NCBI GenBank assembly: GCA_030549775.1
Contig: CM060172.1
Span: 124,857,122 to 124,921,121, forward strand
Source: Tamarix chinensis
Taxonomy: Eukaryota > Streptophyta > Magnoliopsida > Caryophyllales > Tamaricaceae
DNA length: 64,000 bases
Direction: 5' to 3'
Positions 36,501 through 47,790 of the stretch are shown piece by piece. Made by a program: the position numbers and the translations under genes. The notes under the pieces were generated by a model. That model had not been told where the DNA came from. It made no database searches and worked only from the letters and a program-made list of their open reading frames with translations. Positions within the stretch are counted from its first letter, which is position 1. Every line of letters begins with the position of its first letter.

Positions 36501-39500
36501 TTTATTGTGTAAATTATGGCATCATTTTATCTGTCTTATATTTATCCTTTACTTGGAATTCCTAGTCACTACAGGCACAGTCAATGAACTATCCTGTTCT
36601 GGAATCTGTATATAATTACTGGAAAGAAAAGGTATGACTTGATCCCCCTCCACGTTTGCTTAATTTTGAAGTTGTATGACTCAAGGCGGAGCAATTTAAG
36701 GGTGATCAATATTGGTTCAATAGAGTAAAATGCATTGAGTGCATTTATCTATAAAATTATGATTGACTAGCCTTATGTATCATGATTTGGATGAAGATGT
36801 TAGATGTGAATCATTGTTAGTAGTATCTGGTAGTTATGCATTTCTTAGATTTAAGCCATGAGAGGTATCACGATTTGAACAAAGGTGTTAGATGTGAATC
36901 ATTGTTAGTAGTTGATAGACACAAAATGCATTAAGATGGAAAAAAAGGAACCCTGACAATCGAATTCAAGAAGACAATAATAACCCAGGCTATATGAGGG
37001 CATGGTATCTCCCACAACTCAACTTTCCCCAATGCCCTCCCTTTATTCCCGACTCTCATTTATATAACCCTCTCCTTAACAGACTCGTAACAGAAAGAAA
37101 AGAAAAATAAATAGAAAAGAAAAATAAATAAGAAAATATCCCTAACAGATTCTAGTAACTAACAATAGGTGACTCGACACTTTTTGGGCCAAAGTAGTGA
37201 GGTGAGAGCTTCTCATTGCCACGCTTGGCCATAGACTTTTGCTTATAGGGCCTCAACTTTACATACATCCACTCTCCTACTTGATACTCCACATCTCGCC
37301 TTTTTTTGTCAGGTAATGCCTTGATATGTTGTTGTGATCTTTTTAAGTGCAACTTAAGTTCATCTAAGATCATATCCCTTTCTTTGAGTCCCTCATCCAC
37401 TACAACCACATAACTTATCCCCCTCTGATACCTAAGCAAGGGTGGTGGTTTTCTTTTGTATAATGCTGTGAACGAGGTGATATAGTTGTGTGGTAAGAAG
37501 TATTGTACCAATACTACGCCCAAAGTACCCACCATACCTATTGTGTGGGTTTGTCCCTACAAAGCATGTGAGATATGTCTCCAAGGTTTGGTTCACTACC
37601 TCGGATCCGTTTGAGGGTGGTAAACCAGACTCTTCTTCAAGGTGGTATCCTATAGCTTGAACAACTCTGCCCAAAAAATGATGAGACAAATCTTGTCCCG
37701 GTCAGAAACTATAGAACGGGGTATCCCATGGCGGCAAACTATTGCCCTCACAAATACGATAACAATGGTGTGGGCTGTAAATGGATGCTTTAACGGAATA
37801 AAATGAGTGTATTTGCTCAATCGATCCACCTCTACCAACAAACAATTATACCCTTCGGATGTAGGTAACCCTTTCAAGAAATCCATTGTAATGTCTTCCC
37901 ACACTTGCTCAAGGATAGGAAAAGGTTGTAAAAGTCTTGTTGGTGCGAGTGTGGTTGCCTTATTCTGCTGGCAAACTGCACACTCCAGCACATATTGCCG
38001 GATTTTCCTTCTCATTTTGGGCCAATAGACTTCTCTAGCAATGTGTTGGTATGTCTTAAGTACCCTCGAGTGCCATCCCAAATCTTCCCACCATGAAACT
38101 CTGATAGGATTTAGGAAATATACTTAGATCCTGCTGGTTGTACCATACTATCCTTATAGAACAAATTCCCCTGATGCACGTGGTACCCCTCCTTCCCCTT
38201 TGAAGACAACATCAATTTCTGTTTCAAAGGTCCTAATTGAGGATCTTTGTTGATCTCATCAGCTAACTCCTCCCAAGTCTCCATCCGTGCTAGTAATAGT
38301 GCTGAAACCAAACCGCTTCCCTCCACCCTAGATAGGGCATCTCCTGCCTTGTGGGTATTTCCAGCCCGATACTCAATATCAAATTGATAACCCCAGAGTT
38401 TAGCCACCCATTTTTGTTGTCCTTCCGTTATCACCCGCTATTCCAAAAGGTATTTGAGGCTGCGTTGATTCGTCCATATGAGAAACCTTCTTCCCAAGAG
38501 ATAATGCCTCCACTTCTGTATTGATAGTTACATGGCCATTAATTTTCACTTGTAAATTGACTTGAGGTGTGTTCTCTGTCCCAAGACTTGGCTGTAATAG
38601 GCGTACTACTCCTAACCCCACTTCAAATGCATCCGTCTCGATGACAAATTGTTTTGAAAAATCAGGGAGAGCCAACACCAGAATCATGGTCATAGCCAAC
38701 TTCAAGGCTTCAAATGCTTGAAGCGCTTGAGGATTCCAGCCGAAGTTATCTTTCTTGAGTTGGTTCATTAAGGGGACTGCAATTTTACCATATCCACGAA
38801 CAAATTTCCAATAATAACCCGTAAGCCCTAGGAAGCCCCATAAATCTTTCACGTTCTTGGGAATAGGTCACTCCTCCATTGCCCTTATCTTTCTCGGGTC
38901 TGTTGCTACTCCCTGTTCTAAATTTATATGCCCCAATTACTCTTAACTTTGGCTGTTCTCGCAAATAAATCATGTTCTGACAACGCCTCAAAGGCTGTCT
39001 TTTAAGTATTGTTTATATTGAACCAAGGAAGGGATAAATACTTGGTTGTCATAAAAAAAATACTAATACGAACTTCCTTAAGGCTTGAATACCTTATTCA
39101 TTAAGGCTCGAAAGTATGCGGGGGCATTGGTCAACCCAAACGGCATTATTCAAAACTCGTAGTGGCCCTCATGGGTGCGAAACGCTATCTTAGGTATGTC
39201 TACCGGATGCAACCGAATTTGGTTGTAGCTAGAGCGAAGTTCTAACTTCGAAAAACCACTGCCTCTTGCAACTCATCTAGCAACTCATCTATCACTAGTA
39301 TGGAAAACTTATCCAGTATAGTGGCCTTCTTCAATGCCTTGTAATCGACGCAAAACCGCCAGCTACCGTCTTTCTTTTTCACTAGCAATATTGGGCTGGA
39401 ATAGAGGATTTTGTTGGGTTGGATAATCCCTACAGCTAGCATCTCCCCTACTAAATGTTTAATTTCATTCTTCTGATCATGAGTATACATGTATGGTCTG

Positions 39501-42500
39501 ATGCTAATTGGTTTTGTCCCTGGCTATAGTGGAATTTGATGTTCCAACTCCCTCATTGGTGGGAGACCAATTGGTTTAACCACACGATTAGGAAATTCCT
39601 TGATCAGTGCTGTTAATTTAGGGAAACCTTGGGTTGACTCATCTCCTCTTCTTCTATTTCTCTGAAGGCGCACCCCTCCAGTAAGAGTCCTTGCTTCTCC
39701 TTGGCCATTGTTCGCAGCATGGACTTGAGCGAGATCTAGGTACAACAGAGGCTGGGCTTTCCGTTCACTGTTACCGAAGGTGACCTTATATTGAACTTCA
39801 TCACCATCTTTTTCCAGTTGACTTGCATCATTTCCAGTTTTTTGAGCCACTGCATCCTCAAGATCACTTCTGCGCTTCCCAGCTCTAATGGTAGGCAATA
39901 TTCCACCAACTCGACCTCTGGCAGTATCAATTGTATCCTTGTGCAAACTCTAGTAGTAGTGTTTTCAGTACCGAGTAGAATTCCATAAGGACCAGTTGGA
40001 GTTATGGGAATGTGGAGCTTCTTCACGACCTCTTGAGAAATGAAATTGTGGGTGCCTCCACAGTCCATCAATGCCGTTACCTCAACTTCGAGGATCTGTC
40101 CTTTAAGCTTGTGTGGGAGTTTGTGATTCCCACCATAGAGTTCAAAGAGAGTTCGATCGCACCTTCCTCTTGCCCCACCTCCTCTCTCCTCAGCTTTAAC
40201 CTTTGGTCATTTCCTTCTTCTTCCGCCTATTCTCTTTCTTTTTCTACTAGCATTATTTGGAGAAGGCGATTCTTGCACACATGGCCTGGGGCAAATCTCT
40301 CTACATGCTTGAAGCATAAGCTCTTTTTGCGCCTTCTCATGAGTTCTTCGTCACTAAACCTTCGTGCGAGGAGAGGTCTCCTGACTGCTGAGTCCCCCCC
40401 CCCCCCCAATTTTTTGTTGGTGTGGGTCTAGGGTGGGTTCGCCCATGTCCAATGAACCCCGTGGGCTTGTTTCTAGTCTGGGTGGTAATCATTGGGTTAA
40501 GTGGAGTACCAGTCGACTTAAGTTGATTTCCCATCCCTCCATAATTGGCCTAGCTTCCTTTTAGAACCACTTGATTCTTATATTTGACCATCTAGGCTGC
40601 ATCCATGAATTCGACCAGCCCTTTGGGTCTGATCATTCAAACTTTTGCTCGAATCTATGGTTGCAACCCATCGAGAAAAGTACTCTCCAATACCTCCATG
40701 GTTAATCGTCCTTGGAGAGGAGAGGCAAGCAACTTGAATTTCTCAATACATGCCTCCAAATTCACCATACTCTTTTGTCTTATGGCCAAATTTCTCATAG
40801 AGTGAGCCCTCATGGCGAGATTTGAATCGGATCAATAGAGCTTCCTTGAAGCTTAGCCAGAAGATGAAGCTCTTATTGTCCTCCGTACTTTGGAACCGGG
40901 CCAGTGCTTTTCCCTCCATCATCATGTCCAGAACTTCCAGTTTCTTTGTTTCTCCCACTTGATTTAGAGTGAAGTAGCACTCCACCTTGAAGATCCAGCC
41001 ATTCGGGTCTATCCCATCGAAGAGGGGGAACTCTAGCTGGCGTGTGGGTCGAGTGTCCATCCTCACTTCAAGAGCACTTGGAGTAACTTTCAGAGCACCA
41101 TGAGCCTTAGCTTCTTCACCTTGTTTATGTCTCCCTGCATCTCGAATGGACAAATCAGTACCCTATACTTGAGGTGATGATCCAATTTCCCTGCTCTTTC
41201 TCCCATCCATTTTTCAATGTCATTTAACCTCTCTCCCATCTTCAGAGTCTCACTTCTACTCTCCCTCCTGTCACCCTCTCTTTGCTCTTGCATTTGTGTC
41301 AATCTACTCTCCAATAATTCTATCTTACTTGAGGCCATGGTCCCTAGGATAAAAAACACTCTGATACCTGATTGATAGACACAACATGAATGAAGATGGA
41401 AAATGAGGAACCTTGACAATCGAATTCTAGAAGACAATGATAATCCACGCTATATGAGGGCCTGGTATCTCCCACAACTTGACTTTCCCCAATGCCCTCC
41501 CTCTATTCCCCGACTTAGTTATATAACCCCCTCCTTAATAGTCTTGTAACAGAAAGAAAAGAAAAAGAAAATACCCCTAATGGATTCTATTAACTAACGA
41601 TAGGTGACTCAGCTTCCCCCCCCTCAGCTGGTGTAAATCTCCCCATGTGTCATAACCCGCTCCATTTCCCTTGCCCAATCTTCCCTTAGTCCTCCTCACA
41701 AAGGGCGCCTCATTAAGGGTCTATCAGTTGTATCCAGAAGTTGTCTGTTTCTCAGATTTTAGCCATGAGAAGTTCTCCCTCTTTATGTTGCATCTTGCTC
41801 CGTGTAGTGGCAAAAGAAGGTCCATTTTTGTCCTTGTATGAATGGTTTGTTTTCAAAAGGAAAATAAAAGAAGTGGTTAATGTTGAGGGTGGGGGTAGGC
41901 TGTCGCTGAATCATATGTTGCATCTTGATTGGCTGGTAATTATTTCCCCTAACACTTCCTTGATGCAAATTGCATTTACTTATTGAGAGTCTAAACTGAA
42001 TCACACCCAGTTATTTCACTGCTTCATTGTGTTTGTTCCATCCAGCCCTCAAATTCCCTAAGAAAGGGAAAAGCAAACAATGTTGTTTGTGACCTCAACT
42101 TTCAAATTACCTGTACCTGTTATGGTATGCTGCTTGGACGTTGCTTAGTTCGATTTGCTTTTTAGTCATCCTTTTAAATAATGTTGTTCTGACATTGTAC
42201 AACACTATTGTTATGCAGCAAATTTATGAGGCCAACAAGGAAATTTTCCTATTAGATATCTGAAATCCCCCCAAAACAGTGCACTTTGCATTGCTCCACC
42301 CATAGCCTCTACTATATGCCTCTTTGACTCAGGGGATTGATCTTAAATCGTGAGCTATACGAACAGTTATCTCGGTCTTCATTCCTAATTATTTAGGCAG
42401 GCAATCACTGACTTGAACACCAGACCATATTTGCCTAGTTTAGGATTTTGGGATGTGTGTCATGGCCTCTTTGAATAAATGCTATTTACTTTTCATGTCT

Positions 42501-45500
42501 GATCAAAGTATAGAGGCCATTTTATCCATCAACTTTACTCGCTCCATCTCAATCTATATATGTCTACTCAAAATAAATACACACAATCAGGCTGCATAAG
42601 ACTTTCCTAGTTACTATTAACCTGTTACTCTCACACTTTAATAATAGGGCATGCCAACAATACAACTTGGTTAGATCCAAGATTATTATTATTTTGTTGT
42701 TTTATTGACTCCTATGGTTAGTGTAGTAAAATTGAACAAAACTTCATACAAAATTCGGCAAGTGGACTTGTAAGTTGTAACTTGGAAAACTGAAGATGGA
42801 AAGGTAGACTTGCATCTTGGTTTGCAGGGAGTACTGCAAATATTACTTGCCTTTCTGACTCATGTTTGTTTCTGCTACAGCGAGAGAGATGGCAGAAGCC
42901 TATTTTGCGGCGATTGCAGGTTGGTTCAATTGCCTGGTTACCTGTAAATTATTGGCATTTTGATTGATTTACTTAATAAACTAAGATTCTCAGGCCTTAT
43001 ATTAGCAACTTGATGTCATAAAAAAATAACATGAATGAATATAATTTTGAATTCCATTCAACTATTTTAATAGGGATGCAGTTGGCAAAATGTTTATATA
43101 TTTTGAAAGCTCTTCTATGCCTCCCATTTTTTGTGCAACACAACTAAAAATAAAGATCTAATTTTCAGGAATAGTGATTTGTTTATAGAACAGTAAGTTT
43201 TACTTTAAACTTTTTAACAATGTGTATAATGAAGACTTACAAAATGCGGACAGCTTGGTACTTGCACTAGAATTAAATTATTTATTGTTTTTGGACATCC
43301 TGAAATATTGCAATGAAATTGGGAACTGCAAGCCAGGGTGGTGTTTTTTGGTGATGGTGGGTGTCTTAGTCTCTGCTTTGGGTTAAAATTATCATTTGTG
43401 AATGGAAGGTGCCTTTTCCCCCATCAGGTAGAGCATACAGCATATACACTTATTTGAAATTATGGTTTCTTCTCAATCAATCTTCTTAGCTCACAATAAA
43501 ACATGCTAGATTTTGGCGCAAACATGCATCTTCTCTTCGTTTTGAATAGCCAATATGTTACATGACATGCTCAAATTCTGCTTGTTTATGCAGCCTCCTC
43601 CACCTGTTAATGACACAAACCCGTACAATGTCTTTAGGCCAAGGGAAAAAGCCCATCGGCTCCATACCAGAAGGGTGGGTATATTACTTCATCATTTCAT
43701 ATCTTTTCTATTATAGCTTAAGGATATGGTGGTCTGGATGATTTATAATGCTTGTATGCTAACGTTCTTTCTGCTTTCTTTTGATTTATTTTAGATGCAA
43801 AGGAGGGAAAACAATGTGCAGTCCTTTGAAAAACTCCGTCAGGTGAGTACAGAATGCCACTTAATTTTGTTAGCTAACTAGTCTTGTCTAAAAGTCTTGG
43901 TGAACATATTTTCTGGACATCTAATTTAGTGTTGAAAATTTAGAGAAGTTAATTTACGAGAAGAATAAGAAACACTTGGCTCAAAGGAAATTGGGAGTTC
44001 CCAACTCAAATCAATTATTCATTCATAGCCTGGTTGCAACAAACGACGTAGTATTAGGGCCAAGACCAGTACAAGGTTAGTAAAAGGAAACAACTAGGAA
44101 AAAGGAAACTTTCTTAAAACGAGCAATAATATCTTCTAATGATATATTATAGCATAAAATAGTATCTGCTTAATAATATCTAAACTATAATAAATATCAA
44201 TAAAATAATAATTTTCCTAATATGAAATAAGTATCAAATTTGGGCTTACATCCTATCCATACAATTAAATAGTGGTACCACTATAACATAGAGGCCACTA
44301 TTTAGGAGTTTCTGGGTATGCGGCGATACGAAATTATCGATATGCTACGATTTTAAAATTTTACACTTTATTGGCCGTTAAATTATGGGTAAATTACATA
44401 TAAATCGGAAAATATTAACAATAAATCGGGAAATATCACCGATTTATCGGCAATTAATTGAGAATTTTTAAATCTACTTAAAAAAGCATATAATTTCTTC
44501 TTATTCATTTACTATATATATCTTAGATCAAGTTACTCTTAAATTATAATAAAATACTGCTATTTATTACATTTGCATCTATCGCTAAACAACATTTTTT
44601 TAATTCCAAAGCAAATTTAGGGTTATTAGGACAATTTAACATAAACGACTCATTTAAATACCGTGACTGCGATTTTATTACCTGATCCTATCCCATTGTG
44701 CATCAATATCAACAGTTAACGAAGAGCTGTGTCTGAAAGGTTGTGACATTTGAGGGTGATTTCGTTGCTACTGGGGGTTATACTCTGCCTTCTCAGCGTA
44801 CAGGCAAATATGACTCCTGTGGTAGAACCTGTCTAAAAGGCTGTCATGAACTTATGATTCTCTCCCTGCTCACCATGATATTTTGCTTAGATGTATGCGG
44901 CAAGACCTTTGAAGGTTGATTGACAAATATATGATTCATTGTCGGGTCTCACCTTTCTTCTACAAGTGTTCTTGTTTTCTAATCTTATTTTCTGTATGTG
45001 CTGCATTCATGCTGATTATACATCACGGGCATGAAAAAGTTGTGCCTTGTGCTTGTGTTTTTGTTTTTGACCTCAAATCTTAAATTTGCTTAATGAGGTT
45101 GTTATTCTCATGTCATTTGGATGTGGATAGCCTTAATAGTTACTCATTGAACTGCAAAGGAATCTGTTGGGATAGTAGCAATTTATTAAGTGAGAGGTGG
45201 GGAATCATCTGAGGAAACACTGAGGCAAGAAGGGCTATAAGTTTATTTGAGGCTGTTGAAAAATGAAAAGAGCATGCACTTGGTATCAGTGGCAGTCAGC
45301 AAAGTTATTTGTAGTCAAGAATTAATGTCGTTCGTCGGACTTTAATTGCTAAGATGGTTGGCTAATTTTCTAAACAGATATTTTCAGTTACTGGATGTAG
45401 GTCCCTTCCCTTTGTCAAAAACTCGATGAAGTGATGAATTGAATTCAGAACTCAGATGAGGAAGAAGTTTTCAATTATGTTCGGTCAGTGTTTTGATTGC

Positions 45501-47406
45501 AGTTGGAATGAAAACCATAGGACCAGTGTCTTGTGTATCATTTCTAGAACATCTCATTCAAGCCTTCTTGTGCTGGCTTGATATATATCATTCAGAAGAT
45601 GCTACTGTTGGATTGTTGAAAATCTGTTGTCTGCAGCCACTAGTCTGTTCCAATGCATGGCTTGTCATTCGTTGTCTAATTTCTCCTGTTTTCAGTTTCC
45701 GGCTTTGACAGTGTTTGGCTATCTCTTGTAGATTGTATGGAAGGGAATCCTCTCCTCCAAACCCACTCTCCTTCCTCTTCTTCTAAGGAAAACATATAAC
45801 CCAAAGAAAAAATGACGGCAGATATAACTGATTGATATTCCAGTTGTATGCTACTGTTGGATTGTTGAAAATCTGTTGTCTGCAGCCACTAGTCTGTTCC
45901 AATGCATGGCTTGTCATTCGTTGTCTAATTTCTCCTGTTTTCAGTTTTCGGCTTTGACAGTGTTTGGCTATCTCTTGTAGATTGTATGGAAGGGAATCCT
46001 CTCCTCCCAACCCACTCTCCTTCCTCTTATTGTAAGGAAAACATATAACCCAAAGAAAAAATGACGGCAGATATAACTGATTGCTATTCCAGTTGTAGCA
46101 TCATAAAGAAAACGTAGCAGTTCATAATCTATGGAATTGGCTGTAGCTTAACTACCTTCTTTTCAACAGAAATGCCTTCTAATATTTTATTTCATGTTCT
46201 CAGGTTCGACGCAATCTTGACCAAGCAAAGACCATATTGGAGGCACTAATAAGGGTAATGTTTTTGTTAATTGAGATTTCTGATGCTTGAATTTATAAGG
46301 AGTATGTATCTCCTTGTGCCTTCAACATGATCATCGTTGCATGCAGAGAGAGGAGAAGAAGAGAGAGGTTGTGGAGACGGAAGTCAGTCTTCAGAGGATG
46401 CAGATGAAGTATAAGGTACTTGGTCATTATCTCATCTTCATTTTCTTTGGAATCTTGCTTTCTAGAATTCTGTATCTATTGCATGCTTACTCTGAAAACC
46501 TGTTATGCTGAGATATCTTGGGATCATGAAAGAAGAGAGTATTGATTATAATAATTATCTGATGGCTGCTAAATGCTAATTCCGTGCATGTGGCACATTC
46601 AATCGACATTTTTCTTTTTTAAAATGTTTTGTATGACTGATGAATTTTTATGATGTTGTTGGTCTTCTTCAGCATGAAACTGAACTCCTTGAAGATAGCT
46701 TTGTACTTCCGTCATTTCCACCTTTCTCCAAGTTTGGTTCCAGTGAGGATGAAATTATGGATGCAGAAGATATGGGAAATAACCATATGATGATGCGAGG
46801 TGTTGCATCGCAGAACCAAGCTTACTTGGATAGCAAGCCAGTAGTGGGTCCTGCTGTGAACTTTAGGCAAGATTCAAGGTGGAGAAATATGGCAAGTAGT
46901 TGGCTACATAGGCTGGTAAGTAATGCAGCTCTTAAACAGTGTACGATAATTGGATACCCTTTCCAAAAATTATTCAGGGAACTTGTTGCTAACCCTCTAT
47001 TTATCTCATCCATTAAATTCTGATTGATGCAAAACACCATTGCTGGCAGTCAATTTTCAGATGTTAAAAAATTATTACTGTGGGCCGTAATCTATTCAAG
47101 TTACTTTTAGCATACTGAATGTGAACGGTACTACTCATGTTGATCCAGGATCCTCTGGAGCCGGTTATGCCCTTCACTAAACCTTTGGTTCCAGACAAAT
47201 TGGCAGCTGCTGGCCTTATACCCCCAACACCAGATACCTATGTTAAGAATGCTTCATCAGCGAGGCCATTAGGCTTTCGCGGAAGAATGGGACGAGGAGG
47301 AAGAATTATATTTGATCGATGGAATCCACTTTCACATACTCCTGTTAACTGTGGGGATTCGATGTACATTTCATCAAGAAACCGGCCCTCAACACAGTTT
47401 CTGTAA
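27561..47406 (+). CDS. EPL1: Enhancer of Polycomb-like protein (EPL1 type), 12 coding exons, 450 aa
   Basis: Coding exons: 27561-27710, 35402-35531, 35615-35717, 36351-36474, 36575-36631, 42881-42919, 43594-43674, 43795-43842, 46204-46254, 46347-46415, 46673-46915, 47149-47406. All introns are GT-AG and the joined frame is open for 450 codons, ending TAA. The N-terminus [20 protein letters not shown] is the plant EPL1 signature. The EPL1 domain covers about residues 1-200 ([46 protein letters not shown]). A basic, coiled-coil-prone segment lies at about 229-300, followed by a low-complexity tail ending in an [19 protein letters not shown] region. In yeast and Arabidopsis, EPL1 holds the MYST acetyltransferase (Esa1/HAM1-2) in NuA4 for H4/H2A.Z acetylation in the nucleus. 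Length matches the family. Introns 1 (7.7 kb) and 5 (6.2 kb) contain gypsy elements. An in-frame ATG at 27552 adds three residues; 27561 fits the family and has A at -3. Confidence 0.95.
28622..28692 (+). repeat. Truncated 5' LTR of gypsy element 1
   Basis: Only the last about 71 bp of the LTR remain (ATTAATTTCTGTTTGATTGC ... ATTCTGCCA). They match 34398-34458 of the 3' LTR. Similarity stops abruptly upstream of about 28622, so the promoter-bearing part of the 5' LTR has been lost. Confidence 0.75.
28696..28706 (+). other. Primer-binding site (tRNA-iMet) of gypsy element 1
   Basis: TGGTATCAGAG, complementary to the 3' end of initiator methionine tRNA, begins three bases after the LTR end at 28692. 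Standard for plant Ty3/gypsy and copia elements. Confidence 0.85.
28725..34020 (+). pseudogene. Gypsy element 1 gag-pol remnant (chromovirus-like), in EPL1 intron 1
   Basis: Gag: 28725-29400 ('[20 protein letters not shown]'). Protease: about 29990-30300, with the catalytic DSG changed to D-Y-G. RT: 30540-32290, interrupted at 30938 by a DNA transposon. RNase H: 32400-32790. Integrase: about 32980-33650. A C-terminal chromodomain-like tail ending 'FHLEDK' reaches 34020. Many stops and frameshifts; the RT box that should read FFDD reads FFDN (near 32020), removing a catalytic aspartate. It lies in the same orientation as EPL1. The protein order PR-RT-RH-INT and the tail identify Ty3/gypsy; chromovirus placement is inferred. 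It cannot be autonomous. Confidence 0.85.
30939..31924. mobile_element. Non-autonomous hAT-like transposon inside gypsy 1 RT
   Basis: A 986-bp AT-rich insertion flanked by the perfect 8-bp repeat CTTGTCAT (30931-30938 and 31925-31932). Removing it with one repeat reconnects the RT homology. The ends are imperfect inverted repeats: left CACGGTTATTAAAATC, right (reverse) TAATGTTATTAGAATC, 12 of 16 matching. No transposase is encoded. An 8-bp duplication is typical of the hAT superfamily; the divergent termini make the superfamily call less certain. Confidence 0.75.
34049..34458 (+). repeat. 3' LTR of gypsy element 1 (410 bp)
   Basis: Begins TGATAGACCCGTG right after the purine-rich tract GGGGAGGGTAA and ends GTGGATTCTACCA. 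The start TGATAGACCC is shared with the LTRs of gypsy element 2, so the two intronic insertions are from related families. Confidence 0.8.
36780..36912 (+). repeat. 88-bp tandem repeat in EPL1 intron 5, second unit split by gypsy 2
   Basis: Unit 1 is 36780-36867. Unit 2 starts at 36868 and continues after the transposon at 41732 to about 41775. Shared words are GTTAGATGTGAATCATTGTT and AGATTT.AGCCATGAGA. The split second copy shows exactly what the empty site looked like. Confidence 0.85.
36913..37175 (-). repeat. Truncated 3' LTR of gypsy element 2
   Basis: Plus strand starts TGATAGACACAAAATG and matches 41373-41610 of the 5' LTR up to AGGTGACTC. It then jumps directly into integrase sequence. 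The first part of this LTR (in element orientation), the polypurine tract and the end of pol are missing, an internal deletion with its junction at about 37175. Flank GTAGT (36908-36912). Confidence 0.8.
37176..41338 (-). pseudogene. Gypsy element 2 gag-pol remnant, antisense in EPL1 intron 5
   Basis: Read on the minus strand. Gag from Met at 41338 ('[19 protein letters not shown]') with a zinc-knuckle remnant near 40300 ([14 protein letters not shown], one Cys lost). Protease at 39736-40071 ([11 protein letters not shown] in place of DSGATHNFIS). RT at about 38900-39490, with a disrupted catalytic aspartate box. RNase H at 38400-38760. Integrase at 37430-38081 with the zinc-binding CAVCQQNK and core aspartates in 'TMDFLKGLP' and 'IVSDRD'. 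Multiple frameshifts. A run of 14 C at 40394-40407 lies in gag and could be an assembly-sensitive site. The element is 4.8 kb including LTRs and has no chromodomain because of the 3' deletion. Confidence 0.85.
41359..41369 (-). other. Primer-binding site (tRNA-iMet) of gypsy element 2
   Basis: Minus strand reads AGGTATCAGAG, initiator-Met type with one mismatch at the first base, three bases inside the 5' LTR end at 41373. Confidence 0.8.
41373..41726 (-). repeat. 5' LTR of gypsy element 2 (354 bp)
   Basis: Plus strand TGATAGACACAACATG ... AAGGGTCTATCA. The outer ends TGATAGAC/GTCTATCA are perfect inverted repeats. The right flank GTTGT (41727-41731) pairs with GTAGT on the left, a 5-bp target duplication with one later substitution. 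It shows several substitutions and an A-rich indel against the 3' copy, so the insertion is not recent. Confidence 0.85.
45599..46096 (+). repeat. 249-bp tandem duplication in EPL1 intron 8
   Basis: Units 45599-45847 and 45848-46096, both running from ATGCTACTGTTGGATTGTTG to TATTCCAGTTGT, differ at only a handful of positions. The unit contains CTGCAG and TTTTCAG acceptor-like sites, ending about 110 bp before the true exon 9 acceptor. Confidence 0.95.
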
Positions 47407-47790
47407 CATTCCTTTGATTCCCGTGCTTCATTTGGATGAAAAAATGCAAATGCATATCATATTTGTAGGATTGGTGATGTTATAAAATCAATGGTAGCTA
47501 AAGCATGGGAACTTGTAGGATTCCTAAACTCGTTATTCTAATGATGTAAATGGGTGTTGTAATGGGTTTTCTTTATTCGTTCGTGATTTGCCCGCTCTTA
47601 AGGTAGGTCAAATCATCCAAATCATTTTGTCGCCTATCTGGTATAATATTTGGTTACTATTGTAAGCCTGAAATATTTTGGAAGGCTAGTTTATTCTGGA
47701 AGGGCACGCCGGTAGCGGGGTAATCCACGTTAAGCCGTAGTGCAGTGTTAGTGTTGTTGTCTATTCAAATTAAGCATACAATAAATGTTG
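47407..47790 (+). other. EPL1: EPL1 3' untranslated region (approximate)
   Basis: Follows the TAA stop. A candidate AATAAA lies at 47780-47785, and T-rich/TGTAA near-upstream elements occur at 47540-47650. The true cleavage site cannot be chosen from sequence. Confidence 0.45.

Noticed and set aside
37807..38028. Plus-strand 73-codon frame
   Set aside because: Reverse-strand shadow of the gypsy 2 integrase.
40012..40431. 139-codon plus-strand frame
   Set aside because: Antisense shadow of gypsy 2 gag/protease, whose zinc knuckle and protease motifs are on the minus strand.
46640..47023. 127-codon frame as a separate gene
   Set aside because: It is EPL1 exon 11 (46673-46915) read through into its flanking introns.
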